Shown piece after piece: positions 43,007-50,862 of a stretch of 64,000 nucleotides of DNA. The notes under the pieces are model-generated. The model saw nothing but the letters and a program-made list of their open reading frames with translations, was not told the DNA's origin and ran no database searches. This DNA is from CAMLIZ01 sp040758375. GTDB lineage: Bacteria; Pseudomonadota; Gammaproteobacteria; Burkholderiales; Burkholderiaceae_C. The stretch spans positions 1 to 64,000 of the forward strand of contig JBFLWE010000009.1 of the NCBI GenBank assembly GCA_040758375.1, in the 5' to 3' direction. Both the position numbers and the translations under genes were made by a program. The number at the start of each line of letters is the position of its first letter. Position 1 is the first letter of the stretch.

Positions 43007-43756
43007 TCAACCCAGTTGAAAGCAGCGGTCGGCCACCGCGTCGCGCACTTCCTCGTCGTGGAAGATGCCCACGACCGCGCTGCCGCGCCGCTTGGCCTGA
43101 TGGATCAGCTCGACCACCACGCGGCGGTTGGCCGCGTCGAGCGAGGCGGTGGGTTCGTCCAGCAGCAGCAGGCGCGCCGGCTGCACGAAGCCGCGCGCGA
43201 TGTTCACGCGCTGCTGCTCGCCGCCGGAGAAGGTGGCCGGCGGCAGCTGCCACAGGCCTTGCGGGAGGTTCAGCCGCGCGAACAGCGCGCGCGCCTGTTC
43301 ACGCGCCGATGCCATCAGCGCCTCGTGGCGCGCATCGTCCAGCGGGTCGGCGTCGGCCGCCTCGAGCTGCGGCGAGGCCTCCACCAGCCGCTGCGCCACC
43401 AGGTCGATCGCGCCCACGCGCGGCAGCGCGCGCAGGAACTGGCTCACGTAGGCGATGTCCTTGCGGCGCAACGCCACCATCTGCTGCGGCGTCGCCTGCG
43501 CCAGGTCGATGCGCTGGCCGCCTTCGCGCCGCAGCCACACCCGGCCCGACTCGGCCGCGTAGCTGCCGTACAGGCATTTCATCAGCGTGGACTTGCCCTG
43601 CCCCGAGGGGCCGGCCAGCGCGACGCACTCGCCCGCGCGCACCGCCAGCGAAACGCCGCGCAGCACCGGCAGCACGAGGCCGCCGCGCAGGTGCAAGGTG
43701 AAACGCTTGTGCAGGCCCTGCACGTCGAGCACGGGTTGTTCTGCGTTCGTGCTCAT
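43007..43756 (-). CDS. phnL: C-P lyase ABC-type subunit PhnL
   Basis: The 249-residue ABC-type ATPase has Walker A ALAGPSGQGKSTLMK, a PhnL-type KCLYGSYAAESG, signature FSGGEQQRVNIARGF, Walker B LLLDEPTASLDAANRR and H-loop VGIFHDEEVRD. PhnL lacks membrane partners and works with the PhnGHIJ core. It overlaps phnK by the ATGA rule. Confidence 0.95.
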   Translation of the reverse strand: MSTNAEQPVLDVQGLHKRFTLHLRGGLVLPVLRGVSLAVRAGECVALAGPSGQGKSTLMKCLYGSYAAESGRVWLRREGGQRIDLAQATPQQMVALRRKDIAYVSQFLRALPRVGAIDLVAQRLVEASPQLEAADADPLDDARHEALMASAREQARALFARLNLPQGLWQLPPATFSGGEQQRVNIARGFVQPARLLLLDEPTASLDAANRRVVVELIHQAKRRGSAVVGIFHDEEVRDAVADRCFQLG

Positions 43757-44559
43757 GCGGCCACCACCGAGGAAACCAGCAGCTGGGTGTAGGGATGCTG
43801 CGGATCGTCGAGCACGCGGTCGGTGAGGCCCTGCTCCACCACACGGCCTTGCGTCATGACCAGCGTGCGCTGCGCGAGCAGCCGCGCCACGCCCAGGTCG
43901 TGGGTGACGATCAAGGCCGACAGGTGCAGCCGCGCCACCAGCAGGCGGATCAGGTCGAGCAGCTTCGCCTGCACCGACACGTCCAGCCCCGAGGTGGGCT
44001 CGTCCATCAGCACCAGGCGCGGGCGCGTCACCAGGTTGCGCGCGATCTGCAGGCGCTGGCGCATGCCGCCCGAGAAGCTGCCGGGGGCGTCGTCCAGTCG
44101 CGCCGGGTCCAGCTCGACGCGCTGCATCCACCGCTGCGCGGTGTCGCGCAGCACCTGGTAGCGGCGCTCGCCGATGCCCATGAGGCGCTCGCCCACGTTG
44201 GCGCCTGCGCTCACGTTCATGCGCAGTCCTTCATGGGCCGCCTGCTCCACGAAGCCCCATTCGGTGCGCGCGAGGCGGCGGCGCTCGCGCTCGGGCAGCG
44301 CATGCACGTCCAACGCCTCACCGGCCGCGCTGCGGTACAGCACCCGGCCCGCCGACGGCTGCAGCCGGCCGGCGATGCAGTTGAGCAGCGTCGATTTGCC
44401 CGAGCCCGACTCGCCCACGATGGCCAGCACCTCGCCGGGGTGCAGCTCGAAGCTGGCGTCCTGCACGGCCCAGTGGCCGTCGCGCGCGCCGGCAAAGCGG
44501 TGCGAGAGCTGCCGCACCTGCAGCACGGGTGGTGTCGGCGCGTCCAGGCCGGTGTTCAT
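43753..44559 (-). CDS. phnK: C-P lyase ABC-type subunit PhnK
   Basis: The 268-residue protein is an ABC ATPase of the peptide/nickel type adapted to C-P lyase. It has Walker A AIVGESGSGKSTLLN, the segment WGFVEQAAHEGLRMNVSAG typical of PhnK, signature FSGGMRQRLQIARNL, Walker B LVLMDEPTSGLDVSV and H-loop VTHDLGVARLL. PhnK binds the PhnGHIJ core. The ATG at 44559 overlaps the phnJ stop. Confidence 0.95.
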   Translation of the reverse strand: MNTGLDAPTPPVLQVRQLSHRFAGARDGHWAVQDASFELHPGEVLAIVGESGSGKSTLLNCIAGRLQPSAGRVLYRSAAGEALDVHALPERERRRLARTEWGFVEQAAHEGLRMNVSAGANVGERLMGIGERRYQVLRDTAQRWMQRVELDPARLDDAPGSFSGGMRQRLQIARNLVTRPRLVLMDEPTSGLDVSVQAKLLDLIRLLVARLHLSALIVTHDLGVARLLAQRTLVMTQGRVVEQGLTDRVLDDPQHPYTQLLVSSVVAA

Positions 44560-45488
44560 CGCGTGTTTTCCTGTTGCCGTCCGCGGCAGAAGTCGGTGTC
44601 GGAACAGCTCCACAGGCGCTGCCCGCCGTCGAGCACGATCTCGTCGAGGTAGCTGGTGGTGCTGCCGCAGGCCGCGCAGGCATGGCCCTGCGGCTCGATG
44701 CGAAACGGCCGGTCTTCGAAGTCGAGGCTTTGCACGTCGGTGTAGGGCGGCACCGCATAAAGCCGCTTCTCGCGCCCGGCGCCAAACAACATCAGCGCCG
44801 GGCTCTGGTGCAGCTTGGGATTGTCGAAGCTGGGTATCGGCGACGGCGCCATCACGTAGCGGCCGTTCACCCGCACCGGATGGTCGTAGCTGGCGTCGAT
44901 GCGGCCCCAGTGCGCCAGGTCTTCGTAGAGCTTCACGTTCATCAGCCCGTACTCTGCGAAGGCATGCAGCTTCAGCGTTTCCCCGCGCCGCGGCTCCAGC
45001 CGGTACAGCGGCTCGGGCTGCGGCACCTGGAACACCAGGATCTGGCCTTCGCCGAGAGGCGCCTCGGGGATGCGGTGGCGCGTCTGGATCAGCGTGGACT
45101 CGCGCGTGCGCTCGGTCGTGCGCACGCCGGTGGTGCGGCGGAAGAAGTGGCGGATGTTCACCGCGTTGGTGGTGTCGTCCGAGCCCTGGTCGATGACCTT
45201 GAGCACGTCGCGCGGGCCGATCACCGCCGCGGTGACCTGGATGCCGCCGGTGCCCCAGCCATAGGCCAGCGGCATCTCGCGCGAGCCGAAGGGCACCTGG
45301 TGGCCGGGAAGGGCCACGGCCTTGAGCAGCGCGCGCCGGATCATGCGCTTGGTGTGCTCGTCGAGGTACCCGAAGTTGTACCCTGCAGACGTCTGCCCCC
45401 GGTCGCGGGGTACCGCGCCCGCCCCCCGAGGGGGCACGAGGCCGGCTTGAGGCGGCTCGGCGCCGCCCTCGTTGCCTCGCCTACTCAT
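44556..45488 (-). CDS. phnJ: alpha-D-ribose 1-methylphosphonate 5-phosphate C-P lyase
   Basis: The 310-residue radical enzyme cleaves the C-P bond using an Fe-S cluster bound by four Cys, seen here as CAAC followed by CSDTDFC near the C-terminus. Conserved parts are NFGYLDEHTKRMIRRALLKA, VPFGSREMPLAYGWGTGG and IDQGSDDTTNAVNIRHFF. PhnJ normally begins close to the YNF(A/G)YLDE motif, but here that motif starts at residue 37. The first ~30 residues (Gly/Pro/Arg-rich) come from a GC-rich hairpin segment at about 45385-45480, so the N-terminus carries an unusual extension. No alternative start is present near the motif. Confidence 0.95.
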   Translation of the reverse strand: MSRRGNEGGAEPPQAGLVPPRGAGAVPRDRGQTSAGYNFGYLDEHTKRMIRRALLKAVALPGHQVPFGSREMPLAYGWGTGGIQVTAAVIGPRDVLKVIDQGSDDTTNAVNIRHFFRRTTGVRTTERTRESTLIQTRHRIPEAPLGEGQILVFQVPQPEPLYRLEPRRGETLKLHAFAEYGLMNVKLYEDLAHWGRIDASYDHPVRVNGRYVMAPSPIPSFDNPKLHQSPALMLFGAGREKRLYAVPPYTDVQSLDFEDRPFRIEPQGHACAACGSTTSYLDEIVLDGGQRLWSCSDTDFCRGRQQENTR

Positions 45489-46560
45489 ATCGGTTCTCCT
45501 CGCGCAGCTTGCGGATCAGCTGCAGCTCCGATTCGAAGGTCACGTAGTGCGGCAGCTTCAGGTGCTGCACGAAGCCCGAGGCCTCCACGTTGTCGCCGTG
45601 CGGCAGCACGAATTCCTGCTGTTGCGCCGGCGCGGCCGTGCCCTCGTCGAACTCGTCGCTGCGCAGCGCGCGGTCGACCAGCGACATGGCCATGGCCTTG
45701 CGCTCGCCGTGGCCGAACACCAGGCCCTGGCCGCGCGTGAACTGCGGCGGCTGCTGCGCGCTGCCGACGAACTGGTTGATCATCTGGCAGTCGGTGAGCT
45801 CGATCTCGCCGATCTGGATGGCAAAGCCCAGCTCGTCGGGCACGATCTCCAGCGGCACCCGCCCCACGCGGATCTCGCCGGCGAACGGATGCGTGAACGC
45901 ATAGCCGCGCTGGGTGGAATAGGCCATCCCCAGCACCCAGCCTTCGTCGGCGCGGGCCAGCATCTGCAGGCGCGCGCTGCGCGGCAAGGGATAGGCCGGC
46001 GGGTCGCGCGTGATGTCGGGCGGCTCGGGGTCGCCGGCCGAGGGCAGGCAAGGCTCGACGAGGCCCTCGGCCGCCAGCAGCGCCAGCGGGCTGGGCACTT
46101 CGTGCGCGGCCTCGTCGTGCAGCGGCGCCTCGGGTGCCGCCGCAGGGGCGCCAGGCTGCAGCAGCCCGAAGTCGAGCAGGCGCTGCGTGTAGTCGAAGGT
46201 GGGGCCCAGCAGTTGCCCGCCGGGCAAGTCCTTGAAGATCGCCGACACGCGGCGCCTGACCCGCATGCGCGCGGTGTCCAGCGGCACGCCGCTGCCCAGG
46301 CGCGGCAAGGTGGTGCGGTAGGCGCGCAGCAGGAACACCGCCTCGATCGGGTCGCCCAACGCCTGCTTCAGCGCCAGCGCGGCCAGCTCGGGGTCGTACA
46401 GCGAAGCCTCGGCCATCACGCGGTCCACCAGCAGCGGCTGCTGGCTGCGCAACTGCTGCACCTGCAGTTCGTCCACCGCCGGGTCGCCGCGGCGCGCGGC
46501 GTCCAGCAGCTGCAGCGAGGCGGCGATCGCCTGCTCACCCCCTTTGACGGCGATGTACAT
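45481..46560 (-). CDS. phnI: C-P lyase core subunit PhnI
   Basis: The 359-residue protein begins MYIAVKGGEQAIAASLQLLD and continues with VDRVMAEASLYDPELAALAL, AYRTTLPRL and VSAIFKDLPGGQLLG, then QIGEIELTDCQMINQFVG and QGLVFGHGERKAMAMSLVDR. PhnI with PhnG, H and L transfers ribose triphosphate from ATP to the phosphonate. The last codons overlap phnJ by 8 bases. Confidence 0.96.
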   Translation of the reverse strand: MYIAVKGGEQAIAASLQLLDAARRGDPAVDELQVQQLRSQQPLLVDRVMAEASLYDPELAALALKQALGDPIEAVFLLRAYRTTLPRLGSGVPLDTARMRVRRRVSAIFKDLPGGQLLGPTFDYTQRLLDFGLLQPGAPAAAPEAPLHDEAAHEVPSPLALLAAEGLVEPCLPSAGDPEPPDITRDPPAYPLPRSARLQMLARADEGWVLGMAYSTQRGYAFTHPFAGEIRVGRVPLEIVPDELGFAIQIGEIELTDCQMINQFVGSAQQPPQFTRGQGLVFGHGERKAMAMSLVDRALRSDEFDEGTAAPAQQQEFVLPHGDNVEASGFVQHLKLPHYVTFESELQLIRKLREENRYE

Positions 46561-46563
46561 GCG

Positions 46564-47193
46564 CTATGCCTCCAGCTCGATCTGCGTGGTGCGCGGCACG
46601 GCGGCCAGCGTGTCGCCGCAGGCGAGCACGAGGTCGATGCCGCGCGGGAAGTCGGCCTGGCGCGCGATGCGGGCCTGCCAGAAGGCCGGCGACAGCCCTT
46701 CGACGCGCAGGCAATGCAGCGTGCGGATGCCGGGCCCGCGCAGGCGCAGCCGCGTGCCGGCGCCGGCGTCCTCGCTCAAGGCCGGCACCTCGACGATCAG
46801 CGTGGCCCCGGCCTGCGGCGCGAGGTCGCTGCCGTCGCGCAGGCGTTCCCACAGCGCAGGCACGGCCTCCTGCGCGGCGGCCACCACGAAGTCGGCCTCT
46901 TCGATGGCCGCTTCGCGCAGCCCGGTGTGGAACGCGAGGAAGCGCGTTGCAGCCTCGTCATGCAGCCGCCCCACCAGATGCAAACGCGTGTCGGCATCGA
47001 GCAGCGTCAGCAGCGCCGCGCCGCTGGCGCGCTGCAGCGCGGGCGGCTGCAGCCCCTGCAGCACCGCCGGCTCCAGCGCCTGCACGCGGCCCGGCCGGGC
47101 CATCGCCTGCAGCAGCGAGCGGAACACCTGCTGCGCCGCGCCCACCGGATCGGCAAAGCCGGGACGCATGTCGGCCAAGGCCCCCGCGTTCAT
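46564..47193 (-). CDS. phnH: C-P lyase core subunit PhnH
   Basis: The 209-residue protein shows the family start (RPGFADPVGAAQQVFRSLLQAMARPG) and TLLDADTRLHLVG, DFVVAA and GPGIRTLHCLRVEGLSPAFW. PhnH is a PLP-transferase-like fold without PLP and is part of the PhnGHIJ complex. It overlaps phnG by four bases. Confidence 0.95.
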   Translation of the reverse strand: MNAGALADMRPGFADPVGAAQQVFRSLLQAMARPGRVQALEPAVLQGLQPPALQRASGAALLTLLDADTRLHLVGRLHDEAATRFLAFHTGLREAAIEEADFVVAAAQEAVPALWERLRDGSDLAPQAGATLIVEVPALSEDAGAGTRLRLRGPGIRTLHCLRVEGLSPAFWQARIARQADFPRGIDLVLACGDTLAAVPRTTQIELEA

Positions 47194-47663
47194 GCGGCCT
47201 CCGGTTGAAGGGTGAAGAAGCGCACGCGGCTGGCTTCGGCCTGCGCACGCTCACGCTGCTGCCGCGCCTGCACTTGCTCGCGCAGCGGCTGCAGCACCGC
47301 GCGCCACAGCAGCGCATGCAACTCGCCGCGCTGCAGCAGCGCATCGAGCTGCGCCACGCGTTCGGCATGCTGCGCATCGCGCCCCATCACATGGCCCACG
47401 CCCGCCACCGCGCTGCCGTCGGCCGCGACGTGCCGCACCGCGCAGCGCGTGACCGTGGCCTCGCCCACATTGAAGCGGTCACCGGTGTTGCCGATGCGAG
47501 CACGCACCATCACCAGCCCTTGTTCCGGGCGGCGCAGCCATTCGAAGGCGTAGTCGCGCAGCACCGGCGCGGCCAGCCGCTCCAGTGCCTGCGCCTCGGC
47601 CAGGGCCAGCACGCGCAGCCAGTCGGCACGCGGCGTTTGCGGCAGGGAAGCTTGTTCGGTCAT
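47190..47663 (-). CDS. phnG: C-P lyase core subunit PhnG
   Basis: The 157-residue protein begins RADWLRVLALAEAQALERLA. It has LRRPEQGLVMVRARIGNTGDRFNVGEATVTRC, typical of PhnG, then GVGHVMGRDAQHAERVAQLDALLQ. It opens the minus-strand operon. Upstream lie a PhnF-type operator and a Pho-box-like repeat. Confidence 0.95.
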   Translation of the reverse strand: MTEQASLPQTPRADWLRVLALAEAQALERLAAPVLRDYAFEWLRRPEQGLVMVRARIGNTGDRFNVGEATVTRCAVRHVAADGSAVAGVGHVMGRDAQHAERVAQLDALLQRGELHALLWRAVLQPLREQVQARQQRERAQAEASRVRFFTLQPEAA

Positions 47664-47669
47664 GCGAAT

Positions 47670-47683
47670 GTCATCTAGACGAC
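47670..47683. promoter_or_regulatory. PhnF-type operator at phnG/phnF
   Basis: The near-palindrome GTCATCTAGACGAC centres on TCTAGA. Its reverse complement matches 13 of 14 bases of the site at 49924-49937 in front of phnC. HutC-subfamily GntR regulators such as PhnF bind GT-TA-AC-like palindromes, so this is the probable PhnF site. It ends 7 bases before the phnG start. Confidence 0.75.
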
Positions 47684-47714
47684 CCTAAGATGGCGGCCAG
47701 TATCCGCAGCCCGC

Positions 47715-47732
47715 GTGACAGTTTCTTGACCG
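47715..47732 (-). promoter_or_regulatory. Pho box upstream of phnG
   Basis: Read on the minus strand the sequence is CGGTCAAGAAACTGTCAC, two GTCA-containing repeats 11 bases apart, matching about 15 of 18 positions of the PhoB consensus. It lies about 52 bases before the phnG start, consistent with activation under phosphate starvation. Confidence 0.65.
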
Positions 47733-47742
47733 CACACCCTTC

Positions 47743-48501
47743 ATGCTGAAAACCGACAGCCTTGCCCTCGGGCCCGAGTCCGCGACGACCGACGCACCGC
47801 AAAAGCGCTGGGAACGCATCGCCACCGACCTGCGCGCCGACATCCTCACCGGCCGCTTCGCGCCCGGGCAGAAGCTGCCCAACGAGTCGCTGCTGGCCGA
47901 GCGCTTCAAGGTCAACCGCCACACGCTGCGCCAGGCCGTGAAACAGCTGGTGCACGAGGGGCACCTGCGGGTGCAGCACGGCAGTGGCACCTACGTGCGC
48001 GAGCTGGTGCTCGACTACGCGTTGCAGCGCCGCACCCGCATGACCGAAAACCTGGCGCAGGCCGGCGAACGCGGCCAGCGCGAGCTGCTGGCGCACGAGC
48101 GCCGCCCCGCGGGCGAGTGGGCCGCGCCGCTGAAGATCGCGCCGCGCGCCGCGGTGGAGCTGCTCTACACGCGCACCGTCGTGCGCGGCCGGCCCATCGG
48201 CATCAGCACCACGGCCTACCCCGCGGCGCGGCTGGCGGGCATGGCAGAAGCCTTCCGCCTCACCGGCTCGATCACGGCCGCGCTGCAACGCCTGGGCGTG
48301 AGCGACTACCTGCGCGCCGGCAGCACGGTCGCGTGCCGCCTGCCCAGCGCGGCCGAGGCCGACGCGCTGGCGCGGCCGGTGACCGAGCCGGTGCTGGTGG
48401 TGCGCTACCACAGCGTGGACCGCCAGGGCGTGCCGGTGGAAGCCGGCTGCACCTTGTTTGCCGCCGACGCGGTGCAGCTCACCGTGGAGCACGCGGCATG
48501 A
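47743..48501 (+). CDS. phnF: PhnF-type GntR/HutC family regulator
   Basis: The 252-residue protein has a GntR winged HTH (ADILTGRFAPGQKLPNESLLAERFKVNRHTLRQAVKQL) and a UTRA effector domain (LLYTRTVVRGRPIGISTTAYP, SEADALARPVTEPVLVVRYHSVD). It is divergent from phnG and should repress phn genes until a phosphonate-related signal or phosphate limitation relieves it. It overlaps the DUF1045 gene. The candidate operator lies just upstream. Confidence 0.93.
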   Translation: MLKTDSLALGPESATTDAPQKRWERIATDLRADILTGRFAPGQKLPNESLLAERFKVNRHTLRQAVKQLVHEGHLRVQHGSGTYVRELVLDYALQRRTRMTENLAQAGERGQRELLAHERRPAGEWAAPLKIAPRAAVELLYTRTVVRGRPIGISTTAYPAARLAGMAEAFRLTGSITAALQRLGVSDYLRAGSTVACRLPSAAEADALARPVTEPVLVVRYHSVDRQGVPVEAGCTLFAADAVQLTVEHAA

Positions 48502-49178
48502 CGTTTCGCTACGCGGTGTATTTCGCGCCCGCGGCTTCGCACGCGCTGTGGCATGCCGGCTGCGACTGGCTGGGCCGCGACGCGCGCGCCGGCATGCCCC
48601 TGTCGCCGCCGGCGCAGCCGCAGGTGGGCTCGCCCTGGCGCTACGGCTTTCATGCCACGCTCAAGGCTCCTTGCCGCCTGCAGGTGGCACCGCCGCAATG
48701 GCTGGCGCAGGTGCAGGCGCTGGCGCAGCGCCATGCGCGCTTTGCGATGCCGGCGCTGCAGGTGGCGATGCTCGGCGACTTCCTCGCGCTGCGGCCGGTG
48801 CAGCCGCTGGCCGCCGACCACCCGCTGCGCCGCCTGGCCGACGACTGCGTGCTGACGCTGGACAGCGGGCGCGCACCCGCCGATGCCGCCGAACGCGAGC
48901 GCCAGCTGCGCGGCGACCTGAGCATGCGCCAGCGCGAGCAGGTCGAACGCTACGGCTACGCCCACGTGCTGGACGACTGGCGCCTGCATTTCACGCTCAC
49001 CGACTCCCTGGGCGCGCTGGACGCGGGCACGGTGCAGATGCTGCAGCGCAAGGCCGAGGCGCATTTCGCCGAAGCCTTGCGCGCGCCGCTGCTGTGCGAC
49101 GCGCTCAGCGTGTTCGTGCAGCCCGCGCCCGGCGCGCCGTTCCAGCGGGTGCACCGCTTTGCGCTGGGAGGTGGCTGA
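48498..49178 (+). CDS. DUF1045 family 2H phosphoesterase of the phn locus
   Basis: The 226-residue protein belongs to the DUF1045 family repeatedly found in phn loci. It has the two HxT motifs of 2H phosphoesterases: GFHATLKAP (about residues 52-59) and LHFTLTDS (about 162-169). 2H enzymes open cyclic phosphates. No phnP gene is visible in this locus, so this protein may hydrolyse the 1,2-cyclic ribose phosphate intermediate. It lies between phnF and phnN with one- to four-base overlaps. Confidence 0.9.
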   Translation: MTFRYAVYFAPAASHALWHAGCDWLGRDARAGMPLSPPAQPQVGSPWRYGFHATLKAPCRLQVAPPQWLAQVQALAQRHARFAMPALQVAMLGDFLALRPVQPLAADHPLRRLADDCVLTLDSGRAPADAAERERQLRGDLSMRQREQVERYGYAHVLDDWRLHFTLTDSLGALDAGTVQMLQRKAEAHFAEALRAPLLCDALSVFVQPAPGAPFQRVHRFALGGG

Positions 49179-49720
49179 TGCACCGCCGGCTGATCGTGGT
49201 GGTGGGTCCTTCGGGCGCGGGCAAGGACACGCTGCTCAAGCGCTGGCGCGAGCGCCTGGCCCCCGCGGCGCCGCTGCACTTTGCGCGGCGCCTGATCACG
49301 CGCCCGGCCGACCCGCTAGGCGAGCGGCACGAGCCGGTCACGCACGCGCAACTGCAGGCCTTGCGCGCCAGCGGCGCACTCGCATTCGAGTGGCAGGCCC
49401 ACGGCCTGGCCTATGCGGTGCATCGCGAGGCGCTGGCACCGCTGGGTCGCGGCGAATGGGTGGTGCTCAACGGGTCGCGCGACCACCTGCCCACGTTGCG
49501 CGCGCAGGCTCCCGGCTGCCGCGTGGTCGAGGTGACCGCGCCGCCGGCGTTGCTGCTGGCGCGGCTGCAGGCGCGCGCGCGTGAATCGGCCGACGCCCTG
49601 CAGGCCCGCCTGCGGCGCGAGACCGCGCCGGTGCAGCCCGACCTGACCCTGGTCAACGATGGCGACCCCGCGGAGTGTGTGCGCGCACTGCACGCCTGGT
49701 GGCTTGCACAGCAGCGCTGA
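49178..49720 (+). CDS. phnN: ribose 1,5-bisphosphate phosphokinase
   Basis: The 180-residue kinase has the P-loop VVVGPSGAGKDTLLKR at residues 8-22, FARRLITRPAD and AFEWQAHGLAYAV, as in PhnN. It converts ribose 1,5-bisphosphate from the C-P lyase pathway to PRPP. The ATG overlaps the DUF1045 stop as TGATG. Its stop lies inside the first copy of an 86-base tandem repeat. Confidence 0.94.
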   Translation: MHRRLIVVVGPSGAGKDTLLKRWRERLAPAAPLHFARRLITRPADPLGERHEPVTHAQLQALRASGALAFEWQAHGLAYAVHREALAPLGRGEWVVLNGSRDHLPTLRAQAPGCRVVEVTAPPALLLARLQARARESADALQARLRRETAPVQPDLTLVNDGDPAECVRALHAWWLAQQR

Positions 49721-49886
49721 ATCTCGGCCTCCGGCCGCGGAGTACCGCGGCCACCTCCCAAGGAGGGGCGACCTTGCTTGGGGCGGCCCGGCGCGGCGGC
49801 CGCTGAATCTCCGCCTCCGGCCGCGGAGTACCGCGGCCACCTCCCAAGGAGGGGCGACCTTGCTTGGGGCGGCCCGGCGCGGCGGC
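49715..49886. repeat. 86-base tandem direct repeat (two copies)
   Basis: Two head-to-tail copies of an 86-base unit (49715-49800 and 49801-49886) differ at one base. Each holds an inverted repeat with stem GGCCGCGG around AGTA and a second hairpin CCTCC-CAA-GGAGG, then TTGCTTGGGGCGGCCCGG. The first copy starts in the phnN stop region. It resembles GC-rich dispersed intergenic repeats of Burkholderiales and could act as a terminator or mRNA stabiliser. Confidence 0.85.
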
Positions 49887-49894
49887 CGCTAAAC

Positions 49895-49921
49895 GTCACC
49901 GGAGCGTCACGCGAGCGTCAC
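49895..49921 (+). promoter_or_regulatory. Pho-box-like triple repeat upstream of phnC
   Basis: GTCAC occurs three times with an 11-base period (49895, 49906, 49917), the spacing of PhoB direct repeats. It lies 47 to 73 bases before the phnC start, next to the PhnF-type operator. Confidence 0.6.
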
Positions 49922-49923
49922 GC

Positions 49924-49937
49924 GTCGTCTAGATGAT
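49924..49937. promoter_or_regulatory. PhnF-type operator at phnC
   Basis: GTCGTCTAGATGAT matches the reverse complement of the phnG/phnF site at 13 of 14 bases, so both transporter and lyase operons appear under one regulator. It is 30 bases upstream of phnC. Confidence 0.75.
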
Positions 49938-49967
49938 TCGCCGCAGTCCTATCTGGCGGAGCGCGTG

Positions 49968-50813
49968 ATGAGCGAGACGGTGATCGAGGTGGAATCCCTG
50001 CGCAAGAGCTTCGGCGGGCAGCCGGCGCTGCGCAATGTGTCGCTGCGCATGGGCCGCGGCGAAATGGTGGCCCTGCTCGGCGCCTCGGGCTCCGGCAAGT
50101 CCACACTGCTGCGCCACCTCAACGGCCTGCAGCGCGCCGACCTGGGCTCGATCAGCGAAGTCACGGTGCTGGGCCGCACGGTGCAGCTGGGCGGCGTGCT
50201 GTCCCCGCGCATCCGCGAGCTGCGCGCCGAGGTGGCGGCGATCTTCCAGCAGTTCAACCTGGTGGACCGCCTGCCGGTGATGACCAACGTGGTGGCCGGC
50301 GCGCTGCACCGGTTGCCGCTGTGGCGCGCGCTGCTGCGGCGCTTTCCGGACGCGGAGTACGCGCGCGCCTACGACGCGCTCACCCGCGTGGGCATCGAGC
50401 GCTGCGCCTGGCAACGCGCCTCCACGCTGTCGGGCGGGCAGCAGCAGCGCGCCGCGATCTCGCGCGCGCTGGTGCAGCAGGCCAAGCTGATCCTGGCCGA
50501 CGAGCCGATCGCCTCGCTGGACCCCGAGTCGAGCCGCCGCGTGATGAGCCTGCTGGCGGAACTGAACCGCGAGCTGGGCGTGACCGTGCTGGTCTCGCTG
50601 CACCAGATCGAGCATGCCTTCGCCTTCTGCCCGCGCACCATCGCGCTGCGCGCCGGCGAGGTGGTGTTCGACGGCCCCACGCGCGAGCTGCATCCCGAGC
50701 GACTGAAGTCGCTGTATGGCGCGCAGACCGGCGAGCTGCTGCACCCGCAGGCCGGCACGCCGCAGGGCGAGCCGCCGGTGCTGCTGCCCGAGCCGGCGCT
50801 CGCGGCCGCCTGA
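49968..50813 (+). CDS. phnC: phosphonate ABC transporter ATP-binding protein
   Basis: The 281-residue ATPase has Walker A ALLGASGSGKSTLLRHLNGL, Q-loop IFQQFNLVDRLPVMTNV (a PhnC hallmark), signature LSGGQQQRAAISRAL, Walker B LILADEPIASLDPES and H-loop VSLHQIEHA. A GGAG site precedes the ATG; a GTG one codon earlier is less likely. It energises PhnE for phosphonate import. Confidence 0.96.
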   Translation: MSETVIEVESLRKSFGGQPALRNVSLRMGRGEMVALLGASGSGKSTLLRHLNGLQRADLGSISEVTVLGRTVQLGGVLSPRIRELRAEVAAIFQQFNLVDRLPVMTNVVAGALHRLPLWRALLRRFPDAEYARAYDALTRVGIERCAWQRASTLSGGQQQRAAISRALVQQAKLILADEPIASLDPESSRRVMSLLAELNRELGVTVLVSLHQIEHAFAFCPRTIALRAGEVVFDGPTRELHPERLKSLYGAQTGELLHPQAGTPQGEPPVLLPEPALAAA

Positions 50814-50862
50814 ATCCCGTTTCCCCAACACACGCACACACGCTTTCGAGAGGAGCACGCCC

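Noticed and set aside
41849..43792. Plus-strand 647-codon frame over phnM and phnL
   Set aside because: His/Arg/Gly-rich antisense shadow of well-defined phn genes.
49715..49886. CRISPR-like array
   Set aside because: Only two adjacent copies without spacers; it is a tandem duplication.
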